Assembly (NCBI GenBank): GCA_039028975.1
Contig: JBCCHB010000102.1
Span: 1-60,816, forward strand
Direction: 5' to 3'
DNA: 60,816 nucleotides
Source: JAHBNG01 sp039028975
GTDB taxonomy: Bacteria; Chloroflexota; Anaerolineae; Caldilineales; Caldilineaceae
Shown here piece after piece: positions 1 through 7,167 of the stretch. The translations under genes and the position numbers were made by a program. Numbering within the stretch: the stretch's first letter is position 1; each line of letters begins with the position of its first letter. A model generated the notes under the pieces. It ran no database searches, had not been told where the DNA came from, and saw only the letters and a list, made by a program, of their open reading frames with translations.

Positions 1-64
1 CTTGAAGCCTTTCATAACAGGCTTCTTCACTCATCAGTTCCTGAATCGGAAATCGCATTTGCAT
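1..64 (-). CDS. Transposase, N-terminal fragment cut by window edge
   Basis: Reading leftward from an ATG at 62-64, 21 codons are visible before the window edge, starting MQMRFPIQELM and then SEEACYERLQ. An AAGGAG ribosome-binding site lies six bases before the ATG, so this is a real gene start. The SEEACYERL stretch resembles the N-terminus of IS1595/ISXO2-type transposases, just before their zinc ribbon; that is recognition from memory on very little sequence. If right, an insertion sequence borders the STM4015/STM4014 pair on its 5' side. It could instead be another zinc-ribbon protein. Confidence 0.45.
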   Translation of the reverse strand, partial: MQMRFPIQELMSEEACYERLQ

Positions 65-143
65 GGTTGGCTCCTTAGCGTCTCTTTCCGGCGATTCCTT
101 TATAGTTTACACCCTTTTCACCCATTTCCACACATGAGCCGCC

Positions 144-1052
144 ATGTTTAACGAACATCTCACCCAATTTGCTGGTAGTACTGTGCGGACATTTTTCCCC
201 GATCAGGGTATACCCCATTCGGAAGACATTTATCGTATCAGTGTCGACTACGACGAGTCAGATTGGGCGGGCAAATTTGCCCAGTTTGCTGAAAATCCGC
301 AGGCAGTTCATGCAAAAGGCATAGTGATTGGTGCTTGGATGGGGGAAGAATTTGACGCCAGTTCCGCCACTGCCATTACCCAGCTTGTCCGTGCGAAAGA
401 CAAACTCCCTAACCTTTACGCCATCTTTTTGGGCGACATCACGTACGAAGAAAACGAAATTTCGTGGATCGTACAATCAGACGTCTCACCACTGCTCGCA
501 GCTTATCCAAGGCTTACCCATTTTGGAACCCGAGGTGGGGATGGACTGCAGTTTGGGACCATTGATCACGCTAACCTTACTAGCTTGGTTGTCGAAACGG
601 GTGGTCTGAACCACCAAGTTGTTGATGACATTTTGGCCTCTAACTTTCCCAGTTTGACCCATCTTGAATTGTATATTGGCACAGACGAATATGGCCGCAC
701 CACAGAAGTCAAACACCTTGTGCCGCTGCTTTCCCAAAGCCTCTTTCCTAACCTGCGCTATCTTGGATTGCGCGATGCAGACAATGCGGATGAAATTGCT
801 ACAGCCGTCGCCAATGCACCCATTCTCGACCAAATTGACATCCTTGATCTTTCGCTTGGCACGCTAACGGATACGGGTGGGAAGGCGCTGCTCGAATCAG
901 AGAAGGTCCACAGGCTGCAAAAGCTCGATCTTCATTACCACTATTTGTCGAACGAGATGATGACTCAGCTTACCAATCTGCCACTCTCTGTCGATGTGGG
1001 CGACCAGCAGGAAGATGATGATGGCTGGCGCTACGTAGCGGTCGGTGAATAG
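144..1052 (+). CDS. STM4015 family leucine-rich-repeat-like protein
   Basis: A 302-residue soluble protein whose whole length matches the STM4015 family as I remember it. Landmarks are FLGDITYEENEISWI (about residues 95-109), the GGDGLQF stretch, HLELYIGTDEYG (about 173-184), YLGLRDADNADEIA and LDLSLGTLTDTGGKALL near the end. The regular spacing of L-x-x-L-x-L segments suggests an irregular leucine-rich repeat fold. No signal peptide or membrane segment is seen. Its stop overlaps the start of the next gene, an ATP-grasp protein of the STM4014 family, so the two are translationally coupled. In known STM4011-4015 loci the pair accompanies radical-SAM and sulfatase-like proteins; those are absent here. 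The biochemical role is unknown; protein-protein binding is inferred only from the repeats. Confidence 0.8.
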   Translation: MFNEHLTQFAGSTVRTFFPDQGIPHSEDIYRISVDYDESDWAGKFAQFAENPQAVHAKGIVIGAWMGEEFDASSATAITQLVRAKDKLPNLYAIFLGDITYEENEISWIVQSDVSPLLAAYPRLTHFGTRGGDGLQFGTIDHANLTSLVVETGGLNHQVVDDILASNFPSLTHLELYIGTDEYGRTTEVKHLVPLLSQSLFPNLRYLGLRDADNADEIATAVANAPILDQIDILDLSLGTLTDTGGKALLESEKVHRLQKLDLHYHYLSNEMMTQLTNLPLSVDVGDQQEDDDGWRYVAVGE

Positions 1053-1089
1053 AAGCTCAGTGAATAGACACTCGATGAATAGATTGGGG
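1045..1089 (+). repeat. 15-bp tandem repeat carrying three start codons
   Basis: Three 15-base units begin GTGAATAGAAG, GTGAATAGACA and ATGAATAGATT. Each gives an in-frame start codon for the ATP-grasp gene, and in the other frame the first unit contains the TAG stop of the upstream gene. This looks like duplication of a stop/start junction. Confidence 0.7.
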
Positions 1090-2214
1090 AAAAGATTTGT
1101 CATCATCGGTTCGGTCGATGATCAGCGCATCACTCGTTTCCAAGCAGCCTTAGATCGAATGAAACTACCTTCAGCCAAGGTGGTTGACTACCCTGACCTG
1201 ATTGCAGGTCATGTTTCTTTAGGGGAGATGCTGGAGCCGGGAGACATCTTGCGAATCGAGTCACCCGGCAAATCGTCAAAATCGGAACAATTGTTGCTTG
1301 AACTCGGTAGAGACCAAGTTGAACCGCACTTTGAGCGTAGCAAGCCAATTCAACATCCGGAAGGATTTATCTACTCTTCACGCCAGTGGTACCTAGGGTT
1401 TTGCTCCGTTCTCGAACAGATTGAAGGGCAACGTGCCACTGCTCCTCCACATTCCATCATGAATGGCATAAGCGCGATTCGTACCATGTTCGATAAACGA
1501 GCTACCCAGGAGACCCTCCAAGCCGCGGACATTCCAATCCCGCCCTTTTTGCCTCCCGTTCACAACTATGACGAATTACGTCACCAAATGGACAAACGGG
1601 GCATTCGGCGCGTCTTTATTAAGTTAGCCCATGGATCTAGCGCCTCGGGAGCTATTGCCTATGAAACAAACGGGCGTCAAGAAAAAGCAAGTACAACCAT
1701 CGAATATGATGACCAGTGGCGCTTGTTCAACAGCCTCAAAGTATGCACCATTCATAAACACGCGACCATTCGACGACTCATCGATGCAATCTGTCGCCAC
1801 CGTGTTCACGTCGAACAGTGGATTCCCAAAGGTAGCTTAAACGGACAACGCTTTGATGTCCGCGTATTGGCGATTGGCGGTCAGGCCCAACATAGCGTCC
1901 TTCGTCTTAGCAACTCTCCCTTCACCAACCTCCATCTTGGCAACAACCGTGAGCCGATTGAAGTGCTGCTTGACAAAATTGGTGTTGAGCCGTGGCAAGA
2001 AGTAGAAAATACATGCGAACGTGCCGCGGCTTGTTTTCCTGATGCGTTTTATACGGGCATCGATCTGCTCTTTACCCCTGACCTACGCCGCCACTTTGTG
2101 TTGGAGCTTAATGCTTTTGGGGATTTACTGCTGCGCGTCTACCGCAATTGCATGGACCCATACGAGATGCAGATTCGTCAATTCGTGCAACATGAACTAT
2201 TGAGAGTAGATTAA
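1045..2214 (+). CDS. STM4014 family ATP-grasp protein
   Basis: A 389-residue protein with an N-terminal Rossmann-like part (FVIIGSVDDQRI) and an ATP-grasp domain. Visible ATP-grasp landmarks are the lysine strand RRVFIKLAHGSSASG (about residues 190-205), the central FDVRVLAIGG strand (about 270-280) and the metal-binding end FVLELNAFGDLL (about 350-362). Partnering with an STM4015 gene makes the STM4014 assignment firm. ATP-grasp enzymes join a carboxylate to an amine or thiol through an acyl-phosphate; the substrate here is unknown. Three in-frame starts (GTG 1045, GTG 1060, ATG 1075) are spaced by exactly 15 bp in a small tandem repeat. The first overlaps the upstream stop, and the ATG at 1075 lies closest to the conserved region. 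I list the longest form, but 1075 is equally likely. Confidence 0.8.
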   Translation: MNRSSVNRHSMNRLGKRFVIIGSVDDQRITRFQAALDRMKLPSAKVVDYPDLIAGHVSLGEMLEPGDILRIESPGKSSKSEQLLLELGRDQVEPHFERSKPIQHPEGFIYSSRQWYLGFCSVLEQIEGQRATAPPHSIMNGISAIRTMFDKRATQETLQAADIPIPPFLPPVHNYDELRHQMDKRGIRRVFIKLAHGSSASGAIAYETNGRQEKASTTIEYDDQWRLFNSLKVCTIHKHATIRRLIDAICRHRVHVEQWIPKGSLNGQRFDVRVLAIGGQAQHSVLRLSNSPFTNLHLGNNREPIEVLLDKIGVEPWQEVENTCERAAACFPDAFYTGIDLLFTPDLRRHFVLELNAFGDLLLRVYRNCMDPYEMQIRQFVQHELLRVD

Positions 2215-3045
2215 TGGAAGATGAAGGTCATCTTGAAGCAAATCGCCTACGGTCAGTTGGGCCACTAACTCTTTAGGTAGTGCAGCCGGTTGGCCGTTAT
2301 AAACGGAGCCTTCAGGCATAAAGAGCATAGCCATAGCTCGGCGTGGATGGTTTGTCATGTTTGGGCCGGCAGCGTGGGCAACCATGCCGTTGATAAAAAC
2401 ACCTGCTCCTGCCTTCGCTTCAGCTGGTATCGGGTCGATATGTGCCCACTCAGGATATGCACTCAACAAACTATCGATCTTCGCCTCACCAAGGTTACCG
2501 TGAAATTGCTCAAAGTGGCTGCTCTTGTGGGTGCCTGGCAGAAAGTACATACAACCATTCTGTAAAGTGGCATCATCCAAGGCAATCCACAGCATGATGG
2601 ACTGTCGAGAGTAGAAGGGATCCATAGGGTTGTCGATGTGCCAGTTGGTAGGATTGGCCCACGGCTGCTTAATCAGCGCGTGGTCGTGGTAAAGGCGCAC
2701 ACCATCCACGCCAGCCAACTCTGCTGCTAGCTTACCTAGCCGCGGAGCAACAATCAACTGCTTGATTTGCTCACTCGTCTTCCAAAGGTTTACGCACTGA
2801 ATAAAAACATCTTTATAATATCCATCACGGTTCTGGTTGTGGTGCGCGTTTAGGGCCATATGTTGCTCGGTGGCTTGGTGAAGTGCTTCGCGCCAGAGAC
2901 CTAGGTCGGCTTCATCGAGGAGCCCTTCAATGACAACGTAACCGTTCTCATGGTAAAAATCTAGTTTGGATTCACTGATTTGTGTGTTCACGTTACACCT
3001 ACATTCATGAGGGAATCTGTGATCTATTTCATGATCTAACGCCAT
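2197..3045 (-). CDS. Phytanoyl-CoA dioxygenase (PhyH) family protein
   Basis: A non-heme iron(II)/2-oxoglutarate oxygenase of up to 282 residues. The iron-binding H-x-D is in WHIDNP (about residue 135), the distal histidine in VAHAAGPN (about 222), followed by an arginine in HPRRAM that would bind 2-oxoglutarate. FYHENGYVVIEGLL near the N-terminus is the usual PhyH opening. Such enzymes hydroxylate small carboxylates, lipids or natural-product intermediates; the substrate cannot be read from sequence. The ATG at 3045 overlaps the stop of the upstream P450 gene by 10 bases, suggesting coupled translation. A GTG at 2991 preceded by an AGGTG motif gives a start closer to the family's usual length and may be the real one. 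The two oxygenases probably act on one pathway. Confidence 0.85.
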   Translation of the reverse strand: MALDHEIDHRFPHECRCNVNTQISESKLDFYHENGYVVIEGLLDEADLGLWREALHQATEQHMALNAHHNQNRDGYYKDVFIQCVNLWKTSEQIKQLIVAPRLGKLAAELAGVDGVRLYHDHALIKQPWANPTNWHIDNPMDPFYSRQSIMLWIALDDATLQNGCMYFLPGTHKSSHFEQFHGNLGEAKIDSLLSAYPEWAHIDPIPAEAKAGAGVFINGMVAHAAGPNMTNHPRRAMAMLFMPEGSVYNGQPAALPKELVAQLTVGDLLQDDLHLPLIYSQ

Positions 3046-4436
3046 ACGAGGTTCATTGGCAAACCATCGCGTGCGTGGAGTGTAATGATGGTTTTGGTTT
3101 GAACGACATAATCAGGAGCAAGCTGGCACTCGACACGTTGCATTAGCATGGCCAGAATTAGCGTTGCTTCCGTTAAGGCAAAGTGCTTTCCAATGCATTG
3201 ACGCGGCCCACCGCCAAAGGGCATATAGGCGAACCGGTGTCGAGCTGTCTCCTGTTCGGGTGCAAAGCGCTCAGGGCGAAATTCGTTGGGTGCATCCCAA
3301 TACTCTGGATGACGATGAATCTCGGCTATCGCGATGGTGACTTGGCCACCAGCGGGGACCGTCCACCCACCAACCACATCATCCTCAATGGATTCCCGTA
3401 CCAACGCCCACGCTGGCGGGTACAACCGTAGGCTTTCTTCAATCACTTGGCGGGTATAGAGCAAGGCTGTGAGATCGTCTGCAGTTGGTAGCCGATCACC
3501 AAGGACTGTGTCAACTTCGGTTTGCACTTTCACGGCCTCGTCTGGGTGTTGCGAAAGCAAATAGAGTGTCCAAGTCAAGGCATTGGCCGTCGTTTCGTGG
3601 CCTGCGGAAAAGAGTGAGACCATTTCATTGCGCACCTGCTGTTTGGACATTCCCTCACCACTCTCCTCATCGCGAGCATTGAGCAGCATGTCTATTAGAT
3701 CGTGCTGACGCTCATCGCTCATAGGATTCTCGGTGCGGTCATCAATTAGGGAATAGAGGAACGAGTCGATCTCCCGCATTGCAGCATTAAAGCGTTGATT
3801 ACGTGGCGTTGGGACCCACAGTGGTGGGGTAATGGGAATATCAATTTGGTAAATGACAAACTCATTGCCTTCCAATAAGGCTTGACCAAGTGCCGCTTCA
3901 TGATCGACTGTATGATTAGCGGTTGTTTGATGACCAGTCAACTGAGCTGAGAAAAGGGCTAAACCGATGATTTCTAGCGTAGTACGGGTCATCTCGCTCT
4001 GCATGTCAAGCGGTTGTTCTTGGGCTTCACGCCAACGGGTCAACATCCGATCGGTGACGGCAACGGTTATCTCGGCTAGCCGAGTGAGCTGACGACGATG
4101 AAATGCAGGTTGCATCAAGCGCCGCTGGCGAAGCCACGGTTCACCGTCAGTGGTAAACATGGTTTGTCCTGTAAAAAGCTTAACCGGCTCATTGACGTGA
4201 TGATCGCGACGATAATTTTTTTGATTGGTTTGCAGAATGTGCTGGGCATGTTCTGGATGCCCAAAGACATGGAGCACAACAGGGCCAAGGCGAAGTGCAG
4301 CGGCATCGCCATACTTTTTGAGCAGAGCGGTAAAAATGCCCATCCGATCACCGCGCACCCGCCGTATGTTCTGGGCGACAAAACGCCAGTCGGCTCGTGG
4401 CAAGGTGTCTGCCGTTAACGCGTTTGCTTTGGTCAT
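3036..4436 (-). CDS. Cytochrome P450
   Basis: A 466-residue cytochrome P450, full length for a bacterial soluble P450. The oxygen-binding I-helix motif AGHETT is at about residue 277, the K-helix E-x-x-R (EESLR) at about 332, and the heme-ligand loop FGGGPRQCIG at about 406-415, with the cysteine thiolate ligand present. The style resembles CYP4/CYP102-like fatty-acid or terpenoid hydroxylases, but the substrate is unknown. The ATG at 4436 has a GGAG site six bases upstream; a TTG twelve bases earlier is less likely. No dedicated ferredoxin or reductase gene is adjacent. The downstream PhyH oxygenase gene overlaps it, so the two are probably one transcript. Confidence 0.92.
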   Translation of the reverse strand: MTKANALTADTLPRADWRFVAQNIRRVRGDRMGIFTALLKKYGDAAALRLGPVVLHVFGHPEHAQHILQTNQKNYRRDHHVNEPVKLFTGQTMFTTDGEPWLRQRRLMQPAFHRRQLTRLAEITVAVTDRMLTRWREAQEQPLDMQSEMTRTTLEIIGLALFSAQLTGHQTTANHTVDHEAALGQALLEGNEFVIYQIDIPITPPLWVPTPRNQRFNAAMREIDSFLYSLIDDRTENPMSDERQHDLIDMLLNARDEESGEGMSKQQVRNEMVSLFSAGHETTANALTWTLYLLSQHPDEAVKVQTEVDTVLGDRLPTADDLTALLYTRQVIEESLRLYPPAWALVRESIEDDVVGGWTVPAGGQVTIAIAEIHRHPEYWDAPNEFRPERFAPEQETARHRFAYMPFGGGPRQCIGKHFALTEATLILAMLMQRVECQLAPDYVVQTKTIITLHARDGLPMNLVWR

Positions 4437-4574
4437 TTTACTCTCCAAGTGCTGCCTTGCGAATGTAGAGTAATGAGATCTGTTCTTGGTCGACGATTGT
4501 GGGGACTTGGATGCTCATTGGTAGCCCTTGTGGTTTGGTTAAAAAAGTTAAAGCTACGACCGGAACTGATTCAT

Positions 4575-5612
4575 CTATAGATACCCGTTGACATCGTCAT
4601 TTACCTCCGTGAGAGTCTGGCTTTCCTCTTTAGCATCCTGCAGGGTTTCTTCAAGTACTTCTTCAAATCTAACGTAAAATTGTGCCAAATCCTTATCTGT
4701 AAGAGCTAGAGAATTTAACTCCTTTAGAACTTCTAGCTCTGCTATCTTTTCCAGATGTTCTTCTATATATTCAAATTGCTCTGTTATTAGCGAATTATTA
4801 AACGCCAATATTTCCAGCAACATCTCGCGAAGAATCTTGGCACCTTGTTCTATTCCTTGTTCTATTCCTCGTCTTTCTGCGTATGTTACGTATGCCATTT
4901 TCTGCTCCTCTTCATAAGACTGAACTTGCTGCCAAAAACCTTCTTCTAATGCTTTGGGTAGTCGCAGTACCCAATCGATAAAACGATACAACGTTTGGAT
5001 ATCGTTCCGGCTAAACCCTTTCTCATAGAGCATTCGCGTCAAGGTCCATTTCCACTCTTTTCGGGCATCCGTATCGTTCCGCGTCTCTTGGGCTTTGAGG
5101 TGTGCCATGGCCACAGTGGCAAAAGGGTTACTACTAGCTTCTAGTTCAGCCCATCTTGCACGGTAGTCTAACAATTTTACCACAGGGAACTCAAAATCGA
5201 CTTTTGTCCCCCAAAGCTCATAGGTATATTGACGTGGCTTCCATTTCGGACCTTCATCTCCCAGGATAGCAAAGCTAGCCACTTGGCGGTCAAATCGGTC
5301 AAATAGACGATGGTTGTATATGTAGACCCGCTTGGCAAACTCGGTTTCGTGCTGGCTTTGCACTTCAACATGGGCCAGTACCCAGGCTTCCTGACCATTT
5401 TTCAGCCACACTTTGACCAGTTTATCGACCCGCTGATTGCCAATTTCTGATTCTGGTGTTACCTGCTGAAGCTCCTTATCCAGAAATTCAGGCTTGCGGG
5501 ACCAGTCAATCCCAGCATGAGCGTCTTGAAAGAAGAAGGCGATGAACTCCTCAAAATAAATTTCAAGCGCCTCTTTCCAGACGCCATCAAAGTCTATTGT
5601 TTGTTTTGCCAT
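4575..5612 (-). CDS. Rpn-family PD-(D/E)XK nuclease/putative transposase
   Basis: A 345-residue protein of the Rpn/YhgA-like group, which carries a restriction-endonuclease-like fold. The region RVDKLVKVWLKNG followed by AHVEVQSQ gives the Asp and Glu-x-Gln pattern of the nuclease core. The C-terminal part has the usual helical region with ERRGIEQGIEQGAK, typical of chloroflexal and cyanobacterial members. The start at 5612 (MAKQTIDFDGVWKEAL) was chosen because GGAG lies seven bases upstream and homologues begin there; the frame stays open further upstream but without a site. Escherichia coli Rpn proteins promote recA-independent recombination. No adjacent inverted repeats show it to be a mobile element here. 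Confidence 0.75.
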   Translation of the reverse strand: MAKQTIDFDGVWKEALEIYFEEFIAFFFQDAHAGIDWSRKPEFLDKELQQVTPESEIGNQRVDKLVKVWLKNGQEAWVLAHVEVQSQHETEFAKRVYIYNHRLFDRFDRQVASFAILGDEGPKWKPRQYTYELWGTKVDFEFPVVKLLDYRARWAELEASSNPFATVAMAHLKAQETRNDTDARKEWKWTLTRMLYEKGFSRNDIQTLYRFIDWVLRLPKALEEGFWQQVQSYEEEQKMAYVTYAERRGIEQGIEQGAKILREMLLEILAFNNSLITEQFEYIEEHLEKIAELEVLKELNSLALTDKDLAQFYVRFEEVLEETLQDAKEESQTLTEVNDDVNGYL

Positions 5613-5899
5613 GTAAGCTCCAAAATCAAAATACTCTATAGGCACTTCCAAGATCTGACATTGAAATCCAATGATTCTCAGAGTGGTTTTACGATCCGAG
5701 CCAGCGGGTTCCTTGGATCCCCTATAGAGCCAATCAAAAAGCCCTGGCATCCAAATGGGTGATACCAGGGCAAAATCATTCAAAATATTTATTTGTCTAT
5801 ATCCTGATCCAATTATAATGGATCGGGCAAAAAAAATCTATAGTAACTCTTTTTCATTTTCATTTCAATTCATACTCCCTTTCTACCCTATACCAGTGA
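5613..5899. other. Gene-free stretch before the regulator promoter
   Basis: This AT-rich divergent region lies between the nuclease gene (minus) and the regulator gene (plus). I see no gene or strong hairpin; a pyrimidine-rich run lies around 5845-5890. The promoter for the plus-strand gene begins at 5900. Confidence 0.5.
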
Positions 5900-5928
5900 T
5901 TGAACTTTTCTGTAGAACGTTCTATACT
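5900..5928 (+). promoter_or_regulatory. Sigma70-like promoter with embedded palindrome
   Basis: TTGAAC (5900-5905) and TATACT (5923-5928) are separated by 17 bases, a good housekeeping promoter 45 bases before the regulator's start. A perfect 12-bp palindrome, TAGAACGTTCTA, occupies 5913-5924 between and touching the two boxes, which is where an operator for a repressor would sit. The promoter is inferred from spacing and consensus only. Confidence 0.55.
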
Positions 5929-5960
5929 TGCCCCAGGAAGAAATGCTACACCATTAACTG

Positions 5961-5973
5961 AGGAGTCGCTCCT
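5961..5973 (+). promoter_or_regulatory. Ribosome-binding site inside a tiny hairpin
   Basis: AGGAG (5961-5965) is the ribosome-binding site for the TTG start at 5973. It can pair with CTCCT (5969-5973), leaving a TCG loop, so the site and the first base of the start codon could be masked. The stem is only five base pairs. Confidence 0.4.
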
Positions 5974-7166
5974 TGTCCATTTTGACAATCGATCAACGCC
6001 GTCGTTCCGTAATCCTCGATAATCGGGAAATTCAACTGACGCCTCAAGAGTATCGGCTCCTCGATTGTTTGGGCCGTCAACTCAGTGAAGTGGTTAGTAA
6101 GCAAGAATTGCTAGCGGCCATGTGGGGTGTAGATGGGCAGGAGGATGCCCCTGCACAGGCGAACCCAATGGCAGTCGACTTGGTGATCTTCCGGCTGCGC
6201 AAAAAGCTCTCCGACTGTGCCAACGCACCAAAATACTTAGAGACCCGGCGCGGTTTTGGCTATATCTTGCACAATGCCCAGCTTCTCTTTGCTCATGGCA
6301 AGGAGATAACCGAGACGGATGCAACTGGCAATGATGTACTCAATAGAGATACCTCTAACAGAGTGACGCTTGTTACAGATACACACGATACTAACAGTGG
6401 CTGCGCGAACGCTCCTTATGCTACTGTGGATTCACTACCCAGACTAATCCAACGCCCCATGCTCACACCTTTCTCAGAAGAATTGCTTGACGGTGTCGAA
6501 CAGTGGTCAGCATTGACCCAACGCGAGTGGTCTATCTTTATGCTGCTTGGCCAGGAAGATGCAGCCCAGCTCACGAATCGTGGGCTTGCCCACCAGCTCA
6601 TCATGGCCGAGAACACGTTAAAGAAGCATCTACAAAATATTTATCGTAAGCTGAATGTAAGCAACCGCGCCGCTACGGCTATTCTTTCGGCCCGAGTGCA
6701 ACTTCACCTTTATTCAGAACAACGGTTCATCAAAGGAGCAATGACTATGGAATCTACAGGCATGGATACAACCCAACAACAGGAGAATGAGGCCATTGTT
6801 CGCCAATATTACCAAGCATTTGCCGCACGGGACACATCCGTAGCTGCTCCGCTTTTGGCCGATGATGTGGTGCGTATTGGGATCATTTCTGATGACGAAC
6901 CGCCGAAGATTACACGTGGCAAGGAGAAACTGCTGGCTCGCATCCAACGTGTCATCGATGATAATGGTGAAATCCAAGTAGGTAACGTTCATGTTGATGG
7001 TGACAAAGTAACCTGTTTTGCCGCTGTTTCTACGGACATGGGAAGACGTGACGGAGTTGCGCCTATAGAAGAAGATGTCGAATTTCTGTTACAAGATGGC
7101 AAGATCTTGTCTTACAAAGCAGTTGTGACAATGGAATCAGCGGCAAAGCTGCAGGCGGCAGCCTAA
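5973..7166 (+). CDS. OmpR-type wHTH / LuxR-type HTH / NTF2-like fused regulator
   Basis: A 397-residue protein with three parts. Residues 1-95 form an OmpR/PhoB winged helix (IQLTPQEYRLLDCL, then LETRRGFGYIL as the wing). Residues about 178-242 are a LuxR/FixJ-type helix-turn-helix (LTQREWSIFMLL, AENTLKKHLQNIYRKL). Residues about 265-395 are an NTF2/SnoaL-like domain (NEAIVRQYYQAFAARD), a cone fold that often binds small ligands. No receiver domain is present. Translation starts at a TTG with AGGAG seven bases upstream. The stop is one base before the ATG of the first ABC exporter, so it is the first gene of the exporter operon and probably its regulator, possibly sensing a ligand through the NTF2 part. 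A second ribosome site at residue 257 could give a free NTF2 protein. Confidence 0.75.
   Translation: MSILTIDQRRRSVILDNREIQLTPQEYRLLDCLGRQLSEVVSKQELLAAMWGVDGQEDAPAQANPMAVDLVIFRLRKKLSDCANAPKYLETRRGFGYILHNAQLLFAHGKEITETDATGNDVLNRDTSNRVTLVTDTHDTNSGCANAPYATVDSLPRLIQRPMLTPFSEELLDGVEQWSALTQREWSIFMLLGQEDAAQLTNRGLAHQLIMAENTLKKHLQNIYRKLNVSNRAATAILSARVQLHLYSEQRFIKGAMTMESTGMDTTQQQENEAIVRQYYQAFAARDTSVAAPLLADDVVRIGIISDDEPPKITRGKEKLLARIQRVIDDNGEIQVGNVHVDGDKVTCFAAVSTDMGRRDGVAPIEEDVEFLLQDGKILSYKAVVTMESAAKLQAAA
6732..6749 (+). promoter_or_regulatory. Internal ribosome-binding site before the NTF2-like domain
   Basis: AAAGGAG (6732-6738) precedes two in-frame ATGs at 6741 and 6747. The second, eight bases downstream, would start MESTGMDTTQQQ, exactly ahead of the NTF2-like domain. 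The frame is open through the junction, so the domain may be made both fused and alone. Confidence 0.5.
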
Positions 7167-7167
7167 A

